From NCBI GenBank assembly GCA_902494605.1, contig CABUUG010000003.1, forward strand, positions 1 to 42,951: DNA of 42,951 nt. The letters run 5' to 3'. The DNA comes from an uncultured Collinsella sp. (GTDB taxonomy: Bacteria; Actinomycetota; Coriobacteriia; Coriobacteriales; Coriobacteriaceae). Made by a program: the position numbers and the translations under genes. Of this stretch, positions 7,336-14,445 are shown in pieces (the stretch's first letter is position 1; each line of letters starts with the position of its first letter). Below the pieces are notes generated by a model that saw nothing but the letters and a program-made list of their open reading frames with translations, was not told the origin of the DNA and ran no database searches.

Positions 7336-8502
7336 TTAAGCGGTGAAGGGGTGAATCGTCACGCCCTTGACCACGCGGTTGACCGTGCCGGTGGGGCTCG
7401 GCGTATCGGGCGTGTTGCCCACGCGCACGGAGTTGAGCAGGCTGATAGCCTGGGCAAACATCACGAACGGCAGGGCAAGGTAGCCCTCGGGAAGCGCCTC
7501 GTAGCCCTTAAAGGTGAAGGACTCGCCCTCGTAGACGGTAGCGCCATCCTGCTGAACGGCAACGGTGTGCTGAGCGATCTTGTCGCCACCGATCTCGTTG
7601 AGGATGTCGATGTCGTACTGACGGGTGTAGGCGTCGTTGTTGACGAACACGAAGACGAGCGTCTTATCGTCGACGAAGGACTTAGGTCCGTGACGATAGC
7701 CCATGGAGGTGTCGTAGGAAGTAGCAACCAGACCGTGAGCGAGCTCGAGGATCTTGAGCTGGCTCTCCTGGGCAAGGCCACCAAAGGAGCCAGAACCCAA
7801 GTAGGTCACGCGGTTGAAGTCGCCAGCCAGGTAATCGGCGATCTCAGGCTCACGGGAGATGACCTCCTCGCCCATCTTGGCAATCGTCTCGACCCACTCG
7901 GCCTTCTGCTCGTCAGAGGCAGTGTCGAAAATAAGGGTGGAGAGCAGGGTCATGCAGGTGTAGGAACCGGTCATGGCGAAGCCCTTGTCGTTGGCGCGCG
8001 GGATGAGCAGCGTCAGCGCATTGGGATCATCGGCGGACTCGACGGCGAGCTTGCCCTCGGGAGCGCAGGTGATGTTGAGGAACTTGACGTTGTGGACGAG
8101 CTCCTTGGCAACGGCAACGGCGGCAAGGCTCTCGGGGCTGTTGCCAGAGCGGGCAAAGGAAACCACGAGCGTGGGATCCTCGGCGCGCAGGAAGTCGCGC
8201 GGGGCGCTCACGATGTCGGTCGTGGCGATGGGCTTAAAGTCGTAGAGATCAGTGTTGCCAGCGTGACGCAGGTACGGGGCGCAGGTATCGCCAACGTAAT
8301 CGGACGTACCGGCACCGGTGAAGACAACGGACAGACGACCCTCGCCCATAGCGCGAGCCTCGGCCAGGAAGGCCTCGATGGCCTCCTTATTCTCGCGATA
8401 GATGTTGAGCGTATCACGCCAAAGCTCGGGCTGCTGAGCAATCTCGGCCGTGGTGATCTGGGCGCCGAGCTCGGTGAGCTCCTCGACACTCTTCTCGAAC
8501 AT
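7336..8502 (-). CDS. agaS: AgaS, galactosamine-6-phosphate deaminase/isomerase (SIS domains)
   Basis: This 388-residue cytosolic enzyme has two SIS domains. AgaS converts galactosamine-6-phosphate to tagatose-6-phosphate and ammonia. The first SIS domain has FTGAGTSDYVGD (about residues 61-72) and SFARSGNSPES (about 115-125), which bind the sugar phosphate. The second has YLGSGSFGGLAQES and, later, the SMGYRHGPKSF segment characteristic of the AgaS group. The length matches the family. ATG 8502 has AGAGAGG upstream. A 14-bp operator-like palindrome and a -10 box lie in the upstream region, so the gene probably responds to the nearby GntR regulator. Confidence 0.92.
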   Translation of the reverse strand: MFEKSVEELTELGAQITTAEIAQQPELWRDTLNIYRENKEAIEAFLAEARAMGEGRLSVVFTGAGTSDYVGDTCAPYLRHAGNTDLYDFKPIATTDIVSAPRDFLRAEDPTLVVSFARSGNSPESLAAVAVAKELVHNVKFLNITCAPEGKLAVESADDPNALTLLIPRANDKGFAMTGSYTCMTLLSTLIFDTASDEQKAEWVETIAKMGEEVISREPEIADYLAGDFNRVTYLGSGSFGGLAQESQLKILELAHGLVATSYDTSMGYRHGPKSFVDDKTLVFVFVNNDAYTRQYDIDILNEIGGDKIAQHTVAVQQDGATVYEGESFTFKGYEALPEGYLALPFVMFAQAISLLNSVRVGNTPDTPSPTGTVNRVVKGVTIHPFTA

Positions 8503-8541
8503 TTTTAATACCTCTCTCTAGAAGTAATCCTCTGACGTGCA

Positions 8542-8547
8542 ATTATA
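8542..8547 (-). promoter_or_regulatory. -10 box of agaS promoter
   Basis: On the minus strand this reads TATAAT, 40 bases before the agaS start. The -35 region falls at the edge of the operator-like palindrome at 8564-8577 and is a poor match on its own, which fits a regulated promoter. Confidence 0.55.
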
Positions 8548-8563
8548 CACTTCGGTTGGTTAT

Positions 8564-8577
8564 CTGGTAGTAACCAG
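8564..8577. promoter_or_regulatory. Operator-like palindrome upstream of agaS
   Basis: CTGGTAGTAACCAG has arms CTGGT/ACCAG around four bases. Thirteen of these 14 bases recur at 12857-12870 upstream of EIIA. HutC-type GntR regulators bind comparable palindromes with TGGT/ACCA arms, and such a regulator is encoded next door. It overlaps the predicted -35 region of agaS. Confidence 0.65.
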
Positions 8578-8616
8578 TTAAATGCTAAGAATCACCATAT
8601 GGAAACGATGCGAGCA

Positions 8617-9348
8617 CTAGTTACTGCGCTGGTGGTAAACCTTGTATTTAAACTGATCGGCACGAGCAACCGAGAGTGTGTACTCCACTACCTCGTTTGA
8701 CTCGTTATACGTAGTCCTGACCAAATCGAGCACAGGCGAGCCCTCGACAATTCCCAAAAGGTGGGCATCGGTGGGACGGGCTATGCTCGCATAGAACTCC
8801 TCTTCGGCCACGCGAATCTTTTGCTGAAAGTCCTGCTCAATCACATCGTAAAGCGGCTTACGCTCCAGCAGCGGTCGCTTTAGGGACAGAAATTGACGAA
8901 CCGGTAGATAGCTGCGTTCGACCATCATGGGCATGTTGTCGGCAGAGCGAAGGCGCTTGAGCTTAAAAATGCGATCACCGATGCGCAATCCCATATGCTC
9001 GGCCAGATTCTTATCGGCCTCCATCTCGCAAAACTCGAGAATCGTGGTCTCGGGTTCTCGACCCATCGCGCGCATCTGCTCGGTAAAGCTGTAGGACTGC
9101 ATAAGATTGGTTGCTTTTGCCGAACGGTCGGTCACAAAGGTACCGCGACCGTGCTGCCGAACCACCAGTCCTAAACGCTCCAGTTCCTGCAGAGCCAGGC
9201 GTACCGTAGTGCGCGAGAGACCATAGCGCTCCGAAAGTTCGCGCTCGGAAGGAATCATGTCACCGGCGCGATATTCATGGTCAATCTTTTCGGTCAGAAT
9301 ATCGACCAGCTGATCGTACAGCGGTTGCTTACGCGCTCCGATCGCCAT
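8617..9348 (-). CDS. GntR-family regulator of the HutC/UTRA subgroup
   Basis: This 243-residue transcription factor is the likely controller of the GalNAc genes. The N-terminal winged helix (about residues 8-75) has the GntR signature IPSERELSERYGLSRTTVR and the wing GRGTFV. The C-terminal UTRA effector domain (about 95-240) shows ERSYLP, the LYDVIEQ helix and a final EYTLSVARADQFKY. UTRA domains bind phosphorylated sugars or similar small molecules, so GalNAc-6-P or GalN-6-P is a reasonable effector. ATG 9348 follows GGGAGG. It sits between the PTS operon (upstream, behind terminators) and agaS, and no operator-like site is visible in front of its own start. Confidence 0.88.
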   Translation of the reverse strand: MAIGARKQPLYDQLVDILTEKIDHEYRAGDMIPSERELSERYGLSRTTVRLALQELERLGLVVRQHGRGTFVTDRSAKATNLMQSYSFTEQMRAMGREPETTILEFCEMEADKNLAEHMGLRIGDRIFKLKRLRSADNMPMMVERSYLPVRQFLSLKRPLLERKPLYDVIEQDFQQKIRVAEEEFYASIARPTDAHLLGIVEGSPVLDLVRTTYNESNEVVEYTLSVARADQFKYKVYHQRSN

Positions 9349-9433
9349 CCTATCCTCCCTTTTGCTCGAATTCGGCTAACTACCTAGGGTGTTATGCATT
9401 ATCTGTCTGCCACACCCGAATCATTAAGAAAAC

Positions 9434-9467
9434 AAAAGCCGCGCGCTCTTTCGAGCACGCGGCTTTT
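9434..9467. terminator. Bidirectional-type terminator between EIID and gntR
   Basis: AAAAGCCGCG and CGCGGCTTTT are perfect complements, with an inner CGCTC/GAGC stem, and a T-run follows on the minus strand. It closes the PTS operon. Confidence 0.85.
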
Positions 9468-9491
9468 AACATACACATGGCTTAAGGGGTC

Positions 9492-9520
9492 GGGGTGTGA
9501 GCCGCGTAGGGACACACCCC
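9492..9520. other. Stem-loop just after the EIID stop codon
   Basis: GGGGTGT and ACACCCC surround a 15-base loop. No T-run follows. It could protect the 3' end of the PTS mRNA or be a secondary hairpin of the terminator region. Confidence 0.4.
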
Positions 9521-9533
9521 TCAAGCTAGAGCC

Positions 9534-10616
9534 TTACCAGATGCTCGGCCAGAGACCAAGCGGGCCAGCGCCCAGGATGCCAAGGACGAAGAGCAGGAGA
9601 ATGCCCTTGGTCGGGGTCCAGCTGTGCTTAGCGAACATGTAGTAAAGCAGCAGCGTAAGCATAAGCGGGACGAGCTTCGGGACGATGGTGTTGAGGGTGT
9701 CGGCAACAGAGAAGTTGACCGGATCCTCGGTAACGGTGCCGTAGGTCACGGACTCCATGCCGTTACCCAGATCGGTGACGCCGCACTCGACAGCGTTGCC
9801 GTCGGCATCGGAAGCGGTAAGGGCGTTGCCGTCCTTATCGGTCATGGCGATGGTACCGGCCTCAGCGGTCTCGGTATCGATGCCCTCCATACCGGTGAAG
9901 TTCTCGGCCTCCTTCTCGGAGACGATCACGGTAGTAGCGGAGAGACCACGGGTGGTGCCGTTGGGGATCTGGAGGTTGATCTGGGTGCCACCCATGGTGA
10001 CGACCAGGCAACCGACGACGAAGACGCCCATGATGGAAGCGGCACGCGTGAAGGCCTGCATGTTGGCGGTCAGAGCGTCAATAGCGCTGGTGCCAAGCTT
10101 GTAGGACCAGTTCATGAGCCAGAAGCGCAGAGCGAACTGGACGACGTTGAAGATCACCAGGAAGATGATCGGTGCAGCGGCGTTGCCGTTGATGGCCATG
10201 TTGGAGGTGATGCCGGCCGTGATAGGCACGAGCGTCAGCCAGAACAGGGCGTCACCGATACCACCGAGCGGGCCCATTGCGGCGACGCGGACGGCGCGGA
10301 TCGTGGGGATGTCAACCTTGTTCTGCTCGAGCGAAAGCACGATGCCCATAACAAAGGTGACAAGGAACGGGTGGGTGTTGAAGAACTCCAGGTTGTGGCT
10401 CATGGAAGCCGCGAGGTCGTTCTTGTTGGTGTGGATCTTCTCCAGACCGGGGATGATGGAATAGAGCCAGCCAGCGGCCTGCATGCGCTCGTAGTTGAAC
10501 GATGCCTGCAGGAAGCAGGAGCGCCAAGCCATCTTGTTGAGGGTCTTCTGGTCGAGCTGCGGAGCAGGAGTGAGATCCTCGTAGTGCTCCGGGATCACAT
10601 ACTCATTAGATGCCAT
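9534..10616 (-). CDS. agaD: PTS EIID component, mannose/GalNAc family, with extracytoplasmic insert
   Basis: This 360-residue membrane subunit forms the sugar channel together with EIIC. The conserved N-terminal half has LNKMAWRSCFLQASFNYERM, HPFLVTFVMGI, and the MGPLGGIGDALFW signature near residue 115. The family is usually about 265-300 residues. Here a hydrophilic segment of about 80 residues (about 221-302, rich in Asp, Glu, Thr and Gly) lies between hydrophobic stretches and accounts for the extra length. The C-terminus has two hydrophobic segments (LVPLMLTLLLYYMF and GILLLFVLGILGAG). Start ATG 10616 has GGAGGTGA upstream and overlaps the EIIC stop by 11 bases, which implies translational coupling. 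Confidence 0.88.
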   Translation of the reverse strand: MASNEYVIPEHYEDLTPAPQLDQKTLNKMAWRSCFLQASFNYERMQAAGWLYSIIPGLEKIHTNKNDLAASMSHNLEFFNTHPFLVTFVMGIVLSLEQNKVDIPTIRAVRVAAMGPLGGIGDALFWLTLVPITAGITSNMAINGNAAAPIIFLVIFNVVQFALRFWLMNWSYKLGTSAIDALTANMQAFTRAASIMGVFVVGCLVVTMGGTQINLQIPNGTTRGLSATTVIVSEKEAENFTGMEGIDTETAEAGTIAMTDKDGNALTASDADGNAVECGVTDLGNGMESVTYGTVTEDPVNFSVADTLNTIVPKLVPLMLTLLLYYMFAKHSWTPTKGILLLFVLGILGAGPLGLWPSIW

Positions 10617-11406
10617 CTTCGAAGTCACCTCCGTCAGAAACAGCTGCACCCTTCAGCTCGGTCTGCTGCTGGAAGTCCCAGAAAGCGATGCCGAAGCCGA
10701 TGAGAGCGAGGATGAGCAGAGCAGGGGTTGCCAGCGAATCGTTGGCAACGGTGATGAGCGCGAGGCCAAAGCCCATGAGGAAGAAGCCCCACATATCGCG
10801 GTTCATCATAACCTTGAGCAGGACGGCGAAGCCGACGAAGCGCATCATGCCGCCTGCAGCGGACAGACCGGTCTGCAGCCAAGTCGGGATGGCGGAAGCG
10901 ATGGTCTGACCAATGGTAGCGCCAGCGATGAAGAACAGGGTGACGACGACAGCGAAGATCAGGCCGAGCAGAGCCATGGCGAAGTAGTTCAGGCGCTCGA
11001 TGCCCTTGGTGTCCGCGTTGTGAGCCATGTTATCGGCCGTGGACATAAGCGGGGACATAAGCGTGAAGACCAGGGTAACGCCGAGCTGGCCAAGCAGAGC
11101 GAACGGAATGGCGAGACCGACTGCAGCGTTGGGCTCGAGGCCCGTGGCGATAGCGAGAATGGCTGCCATGATGCCGCCGATGACGGCGTTAGGCGGCTGA
11201 GCGCCTCCGATCGGCATGTTGCCGATCGTCATGAGCTGATAGGTACCACCCACGAGAAGACCGGTGTTGAGGTCGCCAAGGATAAGACCGATGACGGCGC
11301 CGGTGACGATGGGCTGATAGAGAGACTCGAGGAAGTCAAACTGGTCGATTGCCGCGATGAACGTGACGACGAAGACCAGAGCGATCTGGATGATCGAGTA
11401 TTCCAT
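10606..11406 (-). CDS. agaC: PTS EIIC component, mannose/GalNAc family
   Basis: This 266-residue polytopic membrane protein is the transport subunit of the Man-family PTS. Family features visible are the AAIDQFDFLESLYQPIVTG start, the GDLNTGLLVGGTYQLMTIG segment near residue 45 and the GGAQPPNAVIGGIMA segment near residue 67, which corresponds to the sugar-binding region of ManY. Several hydrophobic helices follow. ATG 11406 has a strong GGAGGAG site upstream. Its stop overlaps the EIID start. Substrate assignment to GalNAc comes from the neighbouring deacetylase and AgaS, not from residues here. Confidence 0.88.
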   Translation of the reverse strand: MEYSIIQIALVFVVTFIAAIDQFDFLESLYQPIVTGAVIGLILGDLNTGLLVGGTYQLMTIGNMPIGGAQPPNAVIGGIMAAILAIATGLEPNAAVGLAIPFALLGQLGVTLVFTLMSPLMSTADNMAHNADTKGIERLNYFAMALLGLIFAVVVTLFFIAGATIGQTIASAIPTWLQTGLSAAGGMMRFVGFAVLLKVMMNRDMWGFFLMGFGLALITVANDSLATPALLILALIGFGIAFWDFQQQTELKGAAVSDGGDFEDGI

Positions 11407-11459
11407 CTTGCTCCTCCTTTCAAAATGTATGTACGCACTTTGGATTTCACGTACAGAAC

Positions 11460-11479
11460 GTCAGGGTTTCACTCCTGAC
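11460..11479. other. Stem-loop between EIIB and EIIC
   Basis: GTCAGG and CCTGAC form a short hairpin in the 90-base EIIB-EIIC gap, with no T-run. It may be an mRNA processing or stability element that adjusts subunit ratios. Confidence 0.35.
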
Positions 11480-11496
11480 AACGTGGATCACGAGGA

Positions 11497-11979
11497 TTAC
11501 GAGAAGAGCTTGCTCGTGTCCTCAACAGGCGTGCTCGGAACGCGCCTGATCTCCAACTCCACCCCCAATTCCTGCAGCTCTTTAAACGCAGCGACATCCT
11601 CGTCGTTAACTGCGACGGAGGTGGCGACTTGGCGCTTTCCTTCCGACATGTGCATGTTGCCGATGTTTACCTTCTTTATAGGCACACCGCCCTTGACGAG
11701 CGTAAGCACGTCTTCCGGTGTTTCGGCCACGATGAAGATCTTCTGGCGCGGGCTCGCCTTGCCAATGACGTCGATGGTCTTCTGCAGAGAGAAGAAACGC
11801 GTAGCGACGCCGGCGGGAGCGGCCATCTTCATGAGGTTCTGGCGCATGGTGTTGGACGCCACGTCGTCGTTGGCGACGAGGATGAGGTTGGAGCCCAGGG
11901 TGGAGTTCCACTGGGTGGCAACCTGACCATGAACCAGTCGGTTATCGATGCGGGTAAGAAGAATGTTGGGTTCTGCCAT
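11497..11979 (-). CDS. agaB: PTS EIIB component, mannose/GalNAc family
   Basis: This 160-residue cytosolic phosphocarrier receives phosphate from EIIA and passes it to the sugar. The active-site motif RIDNRLVHGQ is intact, with the phospho-His at residue 17. The LVKGGVPIKKVNIGNMH segment and the C-terminal LGVELEIRRVP are typical. ATG 11979 has AAAGGAAG upstream. It lies in the order EIIA-YajC-EIIB-EIIC-EIID. The paralogue at 1760-2242 has Tyr at the active-site position, so this copy should be the functional one. Confidence 0.92.
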   Translation of the reverse strand: MAEPNILLTRIDNRLVHGQVATQWNSTLGSNLILVANDDVASNTMRQNLMKMAAPAGVATRFFSLQKTIDVIGKASPRQKIFIVAETPEDVLTLVKGGVPIKKVNIGNMHMSEGKRQVATSVAVNDEDVAAFKELQELGVELEIRRVPSTPVEDTSKLFS

Positions 11980-12015
11980 GTTGATCAGCTTCCTTTCGTT
12001 ATTTGCTGACGACAG

Positions 12016-12297
12016 TTACTTGATCTCCTGAATCGCGTAACGCGAAACATCTACGACGGCTCCGGATCGGACTTTGATCTGGACCTTCTCGCCTTCGATG
12101 CCTTTGACGGTTCCGTAGATACCGCCGGCGAAAAGAACCTCTTGACCCGGCTTGAGCTCGGTGTGCAGCTCCTTGAAGTACTTCTGCTTCTTCTTCATGT
12201 TGATTTGCGACCAGATGGTGTAAATCAAGCCCATGATGACAAGCAGGCCTAAAAGGGCGACCGAGGAGCTCAGGACGTTGGCTCCGAAATCGGCCAT
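12016..12297 (-). CDS. YajC-like protein encoded inside the PTS operon
   Basis: This 93-residue protein has one N-terminal transmembrane helix (SSVALLGLLVIMGLIYTIWS), a short basic linker (MKKKQKYFKELH) and a small beta domain containing the YajC signature LKPGQEVLFAGGIYGTVKGI. YajC is an accessory of the SecDF/YidC translocase. The gene starts within the EIIA stop codon (TAATG, one-base overlap) and is followed by EIIB, so it is cotranscribed and probably coupled to the transporter. It may help insert EIIC/EIID or act as a PTS-specific accessory. I see no secD or secF nearby. Confidence 0.85.
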   Translation of the reverse strand: MADFGANVLSSSVALLGLLVIMGLIYTIWSQINMKKKQKYFKELHTELKPGQEVLFAGGIYGTVKGIEGEKVQIKVRSGAVVDVSRYAIQEIK

Positions 12298-12740
12298 TAG
12301 ATGCCGTCCTCGTCGCCGAAGATATCCTCTTCGTCGGAGCCGGCAACGGATGCGACCGTCTGGGCGGTGATGCCCGTCTGGCCAACGGTCACGGCCTGCT
12401 CGCCAAGCTCGGCGAGCGTGGCGTTGCCGCGGAGGAACAGAAGCTCAATAACCATGGGAAGGTTGGTGCCGGTCAGAACCTCGACGTTGTCGACATCCTG
12501 GGCAATCATCATCGCCTGGTTGAACGGGGTGCCACCAAGCAGGTCGGTAAAGACGAGCACGCCATCGCACTCCTCGCGCATGGCGGTAATAGCGGCGCGG
12601 AGATCCTCACCGTAGGAAGCAGCCTGGTCGCCCTCAAAAGGAACGACGGTAAAAGCGGGCTGGTCGCCAGCAACCATAGCGATAGCGCTTGCGAGGCCGG
12701 GTGCGAACTGTCCATGACCGGTAAGAATAAAGCCAACCAT
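12297..12740 (-). CDS. agaF: PTS EIIA component, mannose/GalNAc family
   Basis: This 147-residue EIIA domain takes phosphate from HPr. The active-site His is in GFILTGHGQFAPGL (His9), and the FTDLLGGTPFNQA motif near residue 64 is characteristic of the family. It is the first gene of the minus-strand PTS operon. An acidic tail (DEEDIFGDEDG) ends the protein, and its stop overlaps the YajC start. An operator-like site lies about 117 bases upstream. Confidence 0.92.
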   Translation of the reverse strand: MVGFILTGHGQFAPGLASAIAMVAGDQPAFTVVPFEGDQAASYGEDLRAAITAMREECDGVLVFTDLLGGTPFNQAMMIAQDVDNVEVLTGTNLPMVIELLFLRGNATLAELGEQAVTVGQTGITAQTVASVAGSDEEDIFGDEDGI

Positions 12741-12856
12741 TCAAATTTCCCTTCCGAAGGTGTGTACGATCTGAGTCCGATGATTTTCGGAAGCCAGCGG
12801 GCGCTCGCCCTTAAAGCTTCTTAGAAAGCGTACTTTGAAGACCAGTGGTTTCTAAA

Positions 12857-12870
12857 CTGGTAGTAACCAC
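12857..12870. promoter_or_regulatory. Operator-like site upstream of the PTS operon
   Basis: CTGGTAGTAACCAC differs from the agaS site (8564-8577) only at its last base. An ACCAGT unit at 12841-12846 faces it, extending the symmetry. It is the likely GntR-family binding site controlling EIIA-YajC-EIIB-EIIC-EIID. Confidence 0.65.
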
Positions 12871-12963
12871 GTGACGTGTTGTTGTCACTATATCACCCCA
12901 GAAGAGGTCGCTTTCGTTGATTCATACGGTAAAACGTTTTTGCACCGCTCACGGTGATAAATC

Positions 12964-12978
12964 GACCGTTTACCGGTC
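12964..12978. repeat. Short inverted repeat in PTS upstream region
   Basis: Arms GACCG and CGGTC are separated by five bases. It is related in sequence to the larger repeat at 13164-13193 and may be a binding site for another regulator. Confidence 0.4.
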
Positions 12979-12995
12979 GTTAACACTTCTACCTG

Positions 12996-13009
12996 CGGTT
13001 TTGAAACCG
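12996..13009. repeat. CGGTTT/AAACCG palindrome
   Basis: The 14-bp sequence CGGTTTTGAAACCG has perfect 6-bp arms around TG. It is a candidate operator half of the repeat cluster upstream of the PTS operon. Confidence 0.4.
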
Positions 13010-13163
13010 TTCCGAAATGCTTTGGCAAAAGATCGGATCTTTTCCTGTGTCTAAACAACGCAGGGCGGCTAAAAATAGCGTGTAGAAAAATTGCAGGTCA
13101 TTGTGAAGATATGTGAATTGGTCTTTTTGACTTAATACCAGTTAGAACCAGTTTTGAGATTAT

Positions 13164-13193
13164 CGGTGAACGGTAGTTTTCGACCGTTCACCG
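13164..13193. repeat. Perfect 11-bp inverted repeat
   Basis: CGGTGAACGGT (13164-13174) and ACCGTTCACCG (13183-13193) are perfect complements around an 8-base loop. No T-run follows on either strand, so an operator or cruciform is more likely than a terminator. Confidence 0.6.
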
Positions 13194-13374
13194 GTTACTT
13201 GCAATCGTTTGCAGTCGTTTTCCCAGATGAATTAGGGAAACACAATGGAGCGCTTGCGCGATCAAGGGAAGTTTTGACATTTGTCCTCATCCCCCGCGCG
13301 CCAAACTCCGACACCCAAAATGAGCCATAGCTCTCGCTATTCGTCTCACAAACATTACTTACTCTAATCTGTAA

Positions 13375-13402
13375 TTGTTTATCGTTTATCATTAAATATG
13401 AT
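13375..13402 (+). promoter_or_regulatory. Promoter of the DUF2975-HTH pair
   Basis: TTGTTT (13375-13380) and TATGAT (13397-13402) are separated by 16 bases, about 40 bases before the start codon. Confidence 0.5.
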
Positions 13403-13420
13403 ATGAGATACAAGTATCAT
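13387..13420. promoter_or_regulatory. Three-part operator-like array over the promoter
   Basis: TATCAT (13387-13392), ATGATA (13398-13403) and TATCAT (13415-13420) are alternating complementary half-sites that cover the -10 box. This is a plausible autoregulatory site for the HTH protein encoded at 14092-14331. Confidence 0.45.
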
Positions 13421-13443
13421 CCAAGACATTGGTTGGAGGAGCT

Positions 13444-14082
13444 ATGATCCGCTGGAACGTATCCAAATCGAATGAAGCCATCGACCGTGAACAGGCAATA
13501 GCCGATCTGAGGAAGCTCACTCGCATCTGCAAATGGGCCACAATCTGCACCACCGTGGCGCTCGCTCTGGGACTTCTCGCAGTCATTGCGATTGACCTTC
13601 TACTCGTATTGCCTAGCCTCTCCCAAGGGTCGTGTCTCCAATCCGTAGAACTTCAAGGCGGCGAAGGGCCGTGCCTGGCTATCGTCGGTACCGATGCGCA
13701 GACCCCACTTATGCTCGTCGCACACGATGGTCACACTGCCATAGGGAGCCTCTTGATGACATGCCTCGCGCTTACCATCGCGCTAAGCGTGCGCAGGCTT
13801 TTCTTAAACATTGAAAAGGAAGGCAGGCCCTTTGACCTTGAATGTAACCAGACACTTCGTCGAGTAGGACATTTATTCCTTATCGGCGGCGTTGCCGTGA
13901 GGCTTCTTGGTGCCGTAATCACGGGAATGATACTCTCAGGATTTGGCGGCAGCTTTACGGATGCGTTCGCCGGCCAGTTATTCGAGCCCTCCATGCTCTT
14001 TGCGGGCCTGATTATTTGCCTGATTGCCAGCATCTTCCGCTACGGGTATATCCTGCAAAAACAAGATGACGAGTTGCTCTAG
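13444..14082 (+). CDS. DUF2975 family membrane protein
   Basis: This 212-residue integral membrane protein has about four transmembrane helices (roughly residues 33-55, 97-117, 140-162 and 178-200). It matches the DUF2975 family in overall layout: short N-terminus, helix pair, GRPFD motif near the middle (EKEGRPFDLECNQTLRR), then helix pair. The family is typically encoded together with a small Xre/YozG-type DNA-binding protein, and that is the case here. Function is unknown; a role in stress or membrane signalling is often suspected. ATG 13444 follows GGAGGAG. Base composition here is lower in GC than in the adjoining PTS genes. Confidence 0.8.
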   Translation: MIRWNVSKSNEAIDREQAIADLRKLTRICKWATICTTVALALGLLAVIAIDLLLVLPSLSQGSCLQSVELQGGEGPCLAIVGTDAQTPLMLVAHDGHTAIGSLLMTCLALTIALSVRRLFLNIEKEGRPFDLECNQTLRRVGHLFLIGGVAVRLLGAVITGMILSGFGGSFTDAFAGQLFEPSMLFAGLIICLIASIFRYGYILQKQDDELL

Positions 14083-14091
14083 GGGGAATCC

Positions 14092-14331
14092 ATGATTATT
14101 CTGCGGCTTGACCGCATGCTCGCCGAACGCAAGATCTCATCCAAAGAGCTTGCGGGACGCGTGGGCATCTCCCAGGTCAATATGTCACGCATTAAGACGG
14201 GCAAGGTTTCTGCCATACGTTTTTCAACTCTTGACGCGATATGCCGGGCACTCGACTGCCAACCGGGCGATGTACTGGAATATATGCCTGACGATGAAGC
14301 CGATAACCTTTTTGGACTTAAAGATGAATAG
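14092..14331 (+). CDS. Small Xre/Cro-type transcriptional regulator (YozG-like)
   Basis: This 79-residue protein is almost entirely a helix-turn-helix domain. The recognition part reads ISSKELAGRVGISQVNMSRI, followed by RFSTLDAICRALDCQPGDVL, the hallmark of small Cro/C1-type partners of DUF2975 proteins. It starts 9 bases after the membrane protein stop and shares its operon. It probably binds the TATCAT/ATGATA array at 13387-13420 and regulates its own operon. Confidence 0.88.
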   Translation: MIILRLDRMLAERKISSKELAGRVGISQVNMSRIKTGKVSAIRFSTLDAICRALDCQPGDVLEYMPDDEADNLFGLKDE

Positions 14332-14366
14332 CCATAATTAAGCCGCCAATCACGCCCTCAACGCAA

Positions 14367-14403
14367 AAAGTCCGCCAGAACGACTTCCGTACTGGCGGAC
14401 TTT
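14367..14403. terminator. Bidirectional terminator
   Basis: AAAGTCCGCCAG (14367-14378) pairs perfectly with CTGGCGGACTTT (14392-14403), with A-rich and T-rich flanks. It serves the converging HTH gene (+) and SurA-like gene (-). Confidence 0.85.
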
Positions 14404-14445
14404 CTGCTGTCTATCGGCTAGATGCTCGATGAGCCGTGCGACTCT

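Larger units (their letters stand above)
12741..13443. other. 703-bp intergenic region rich in inverted repeats
   Basis: No gene is supported here. The region carries the regulatory DNA between the divergent PTS operon and the DUF2975 gene. Seen in it: an operator-like site (12857-12870); GACCG/CGGTC arms at 12964-12978; CGGTTT/AAACCG at 12996-13009; tandem ACCAGTT units at 13137-13153; and a perfect 11-bp inverted repeat at 13164-13193. The part after 13300 is AT-rich and holds the DUF2975 promoter. An open frame at 13195-13413 on the minus strand looks random. Confidence 0.6.

Noticed and set aside
9708..9953. EIID insert as a separate gene or frameshift
   Set aside because: The frame is continuous, and the hydrophobic C-terminal part of EIID follows in the same frame.
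13195..13413. 72-residue minus-strand open frame in the PTS upstream region
   Set aside because: No ribosome-binding site, overlaps the promoter of the DUF2975 gene, and composition is random.
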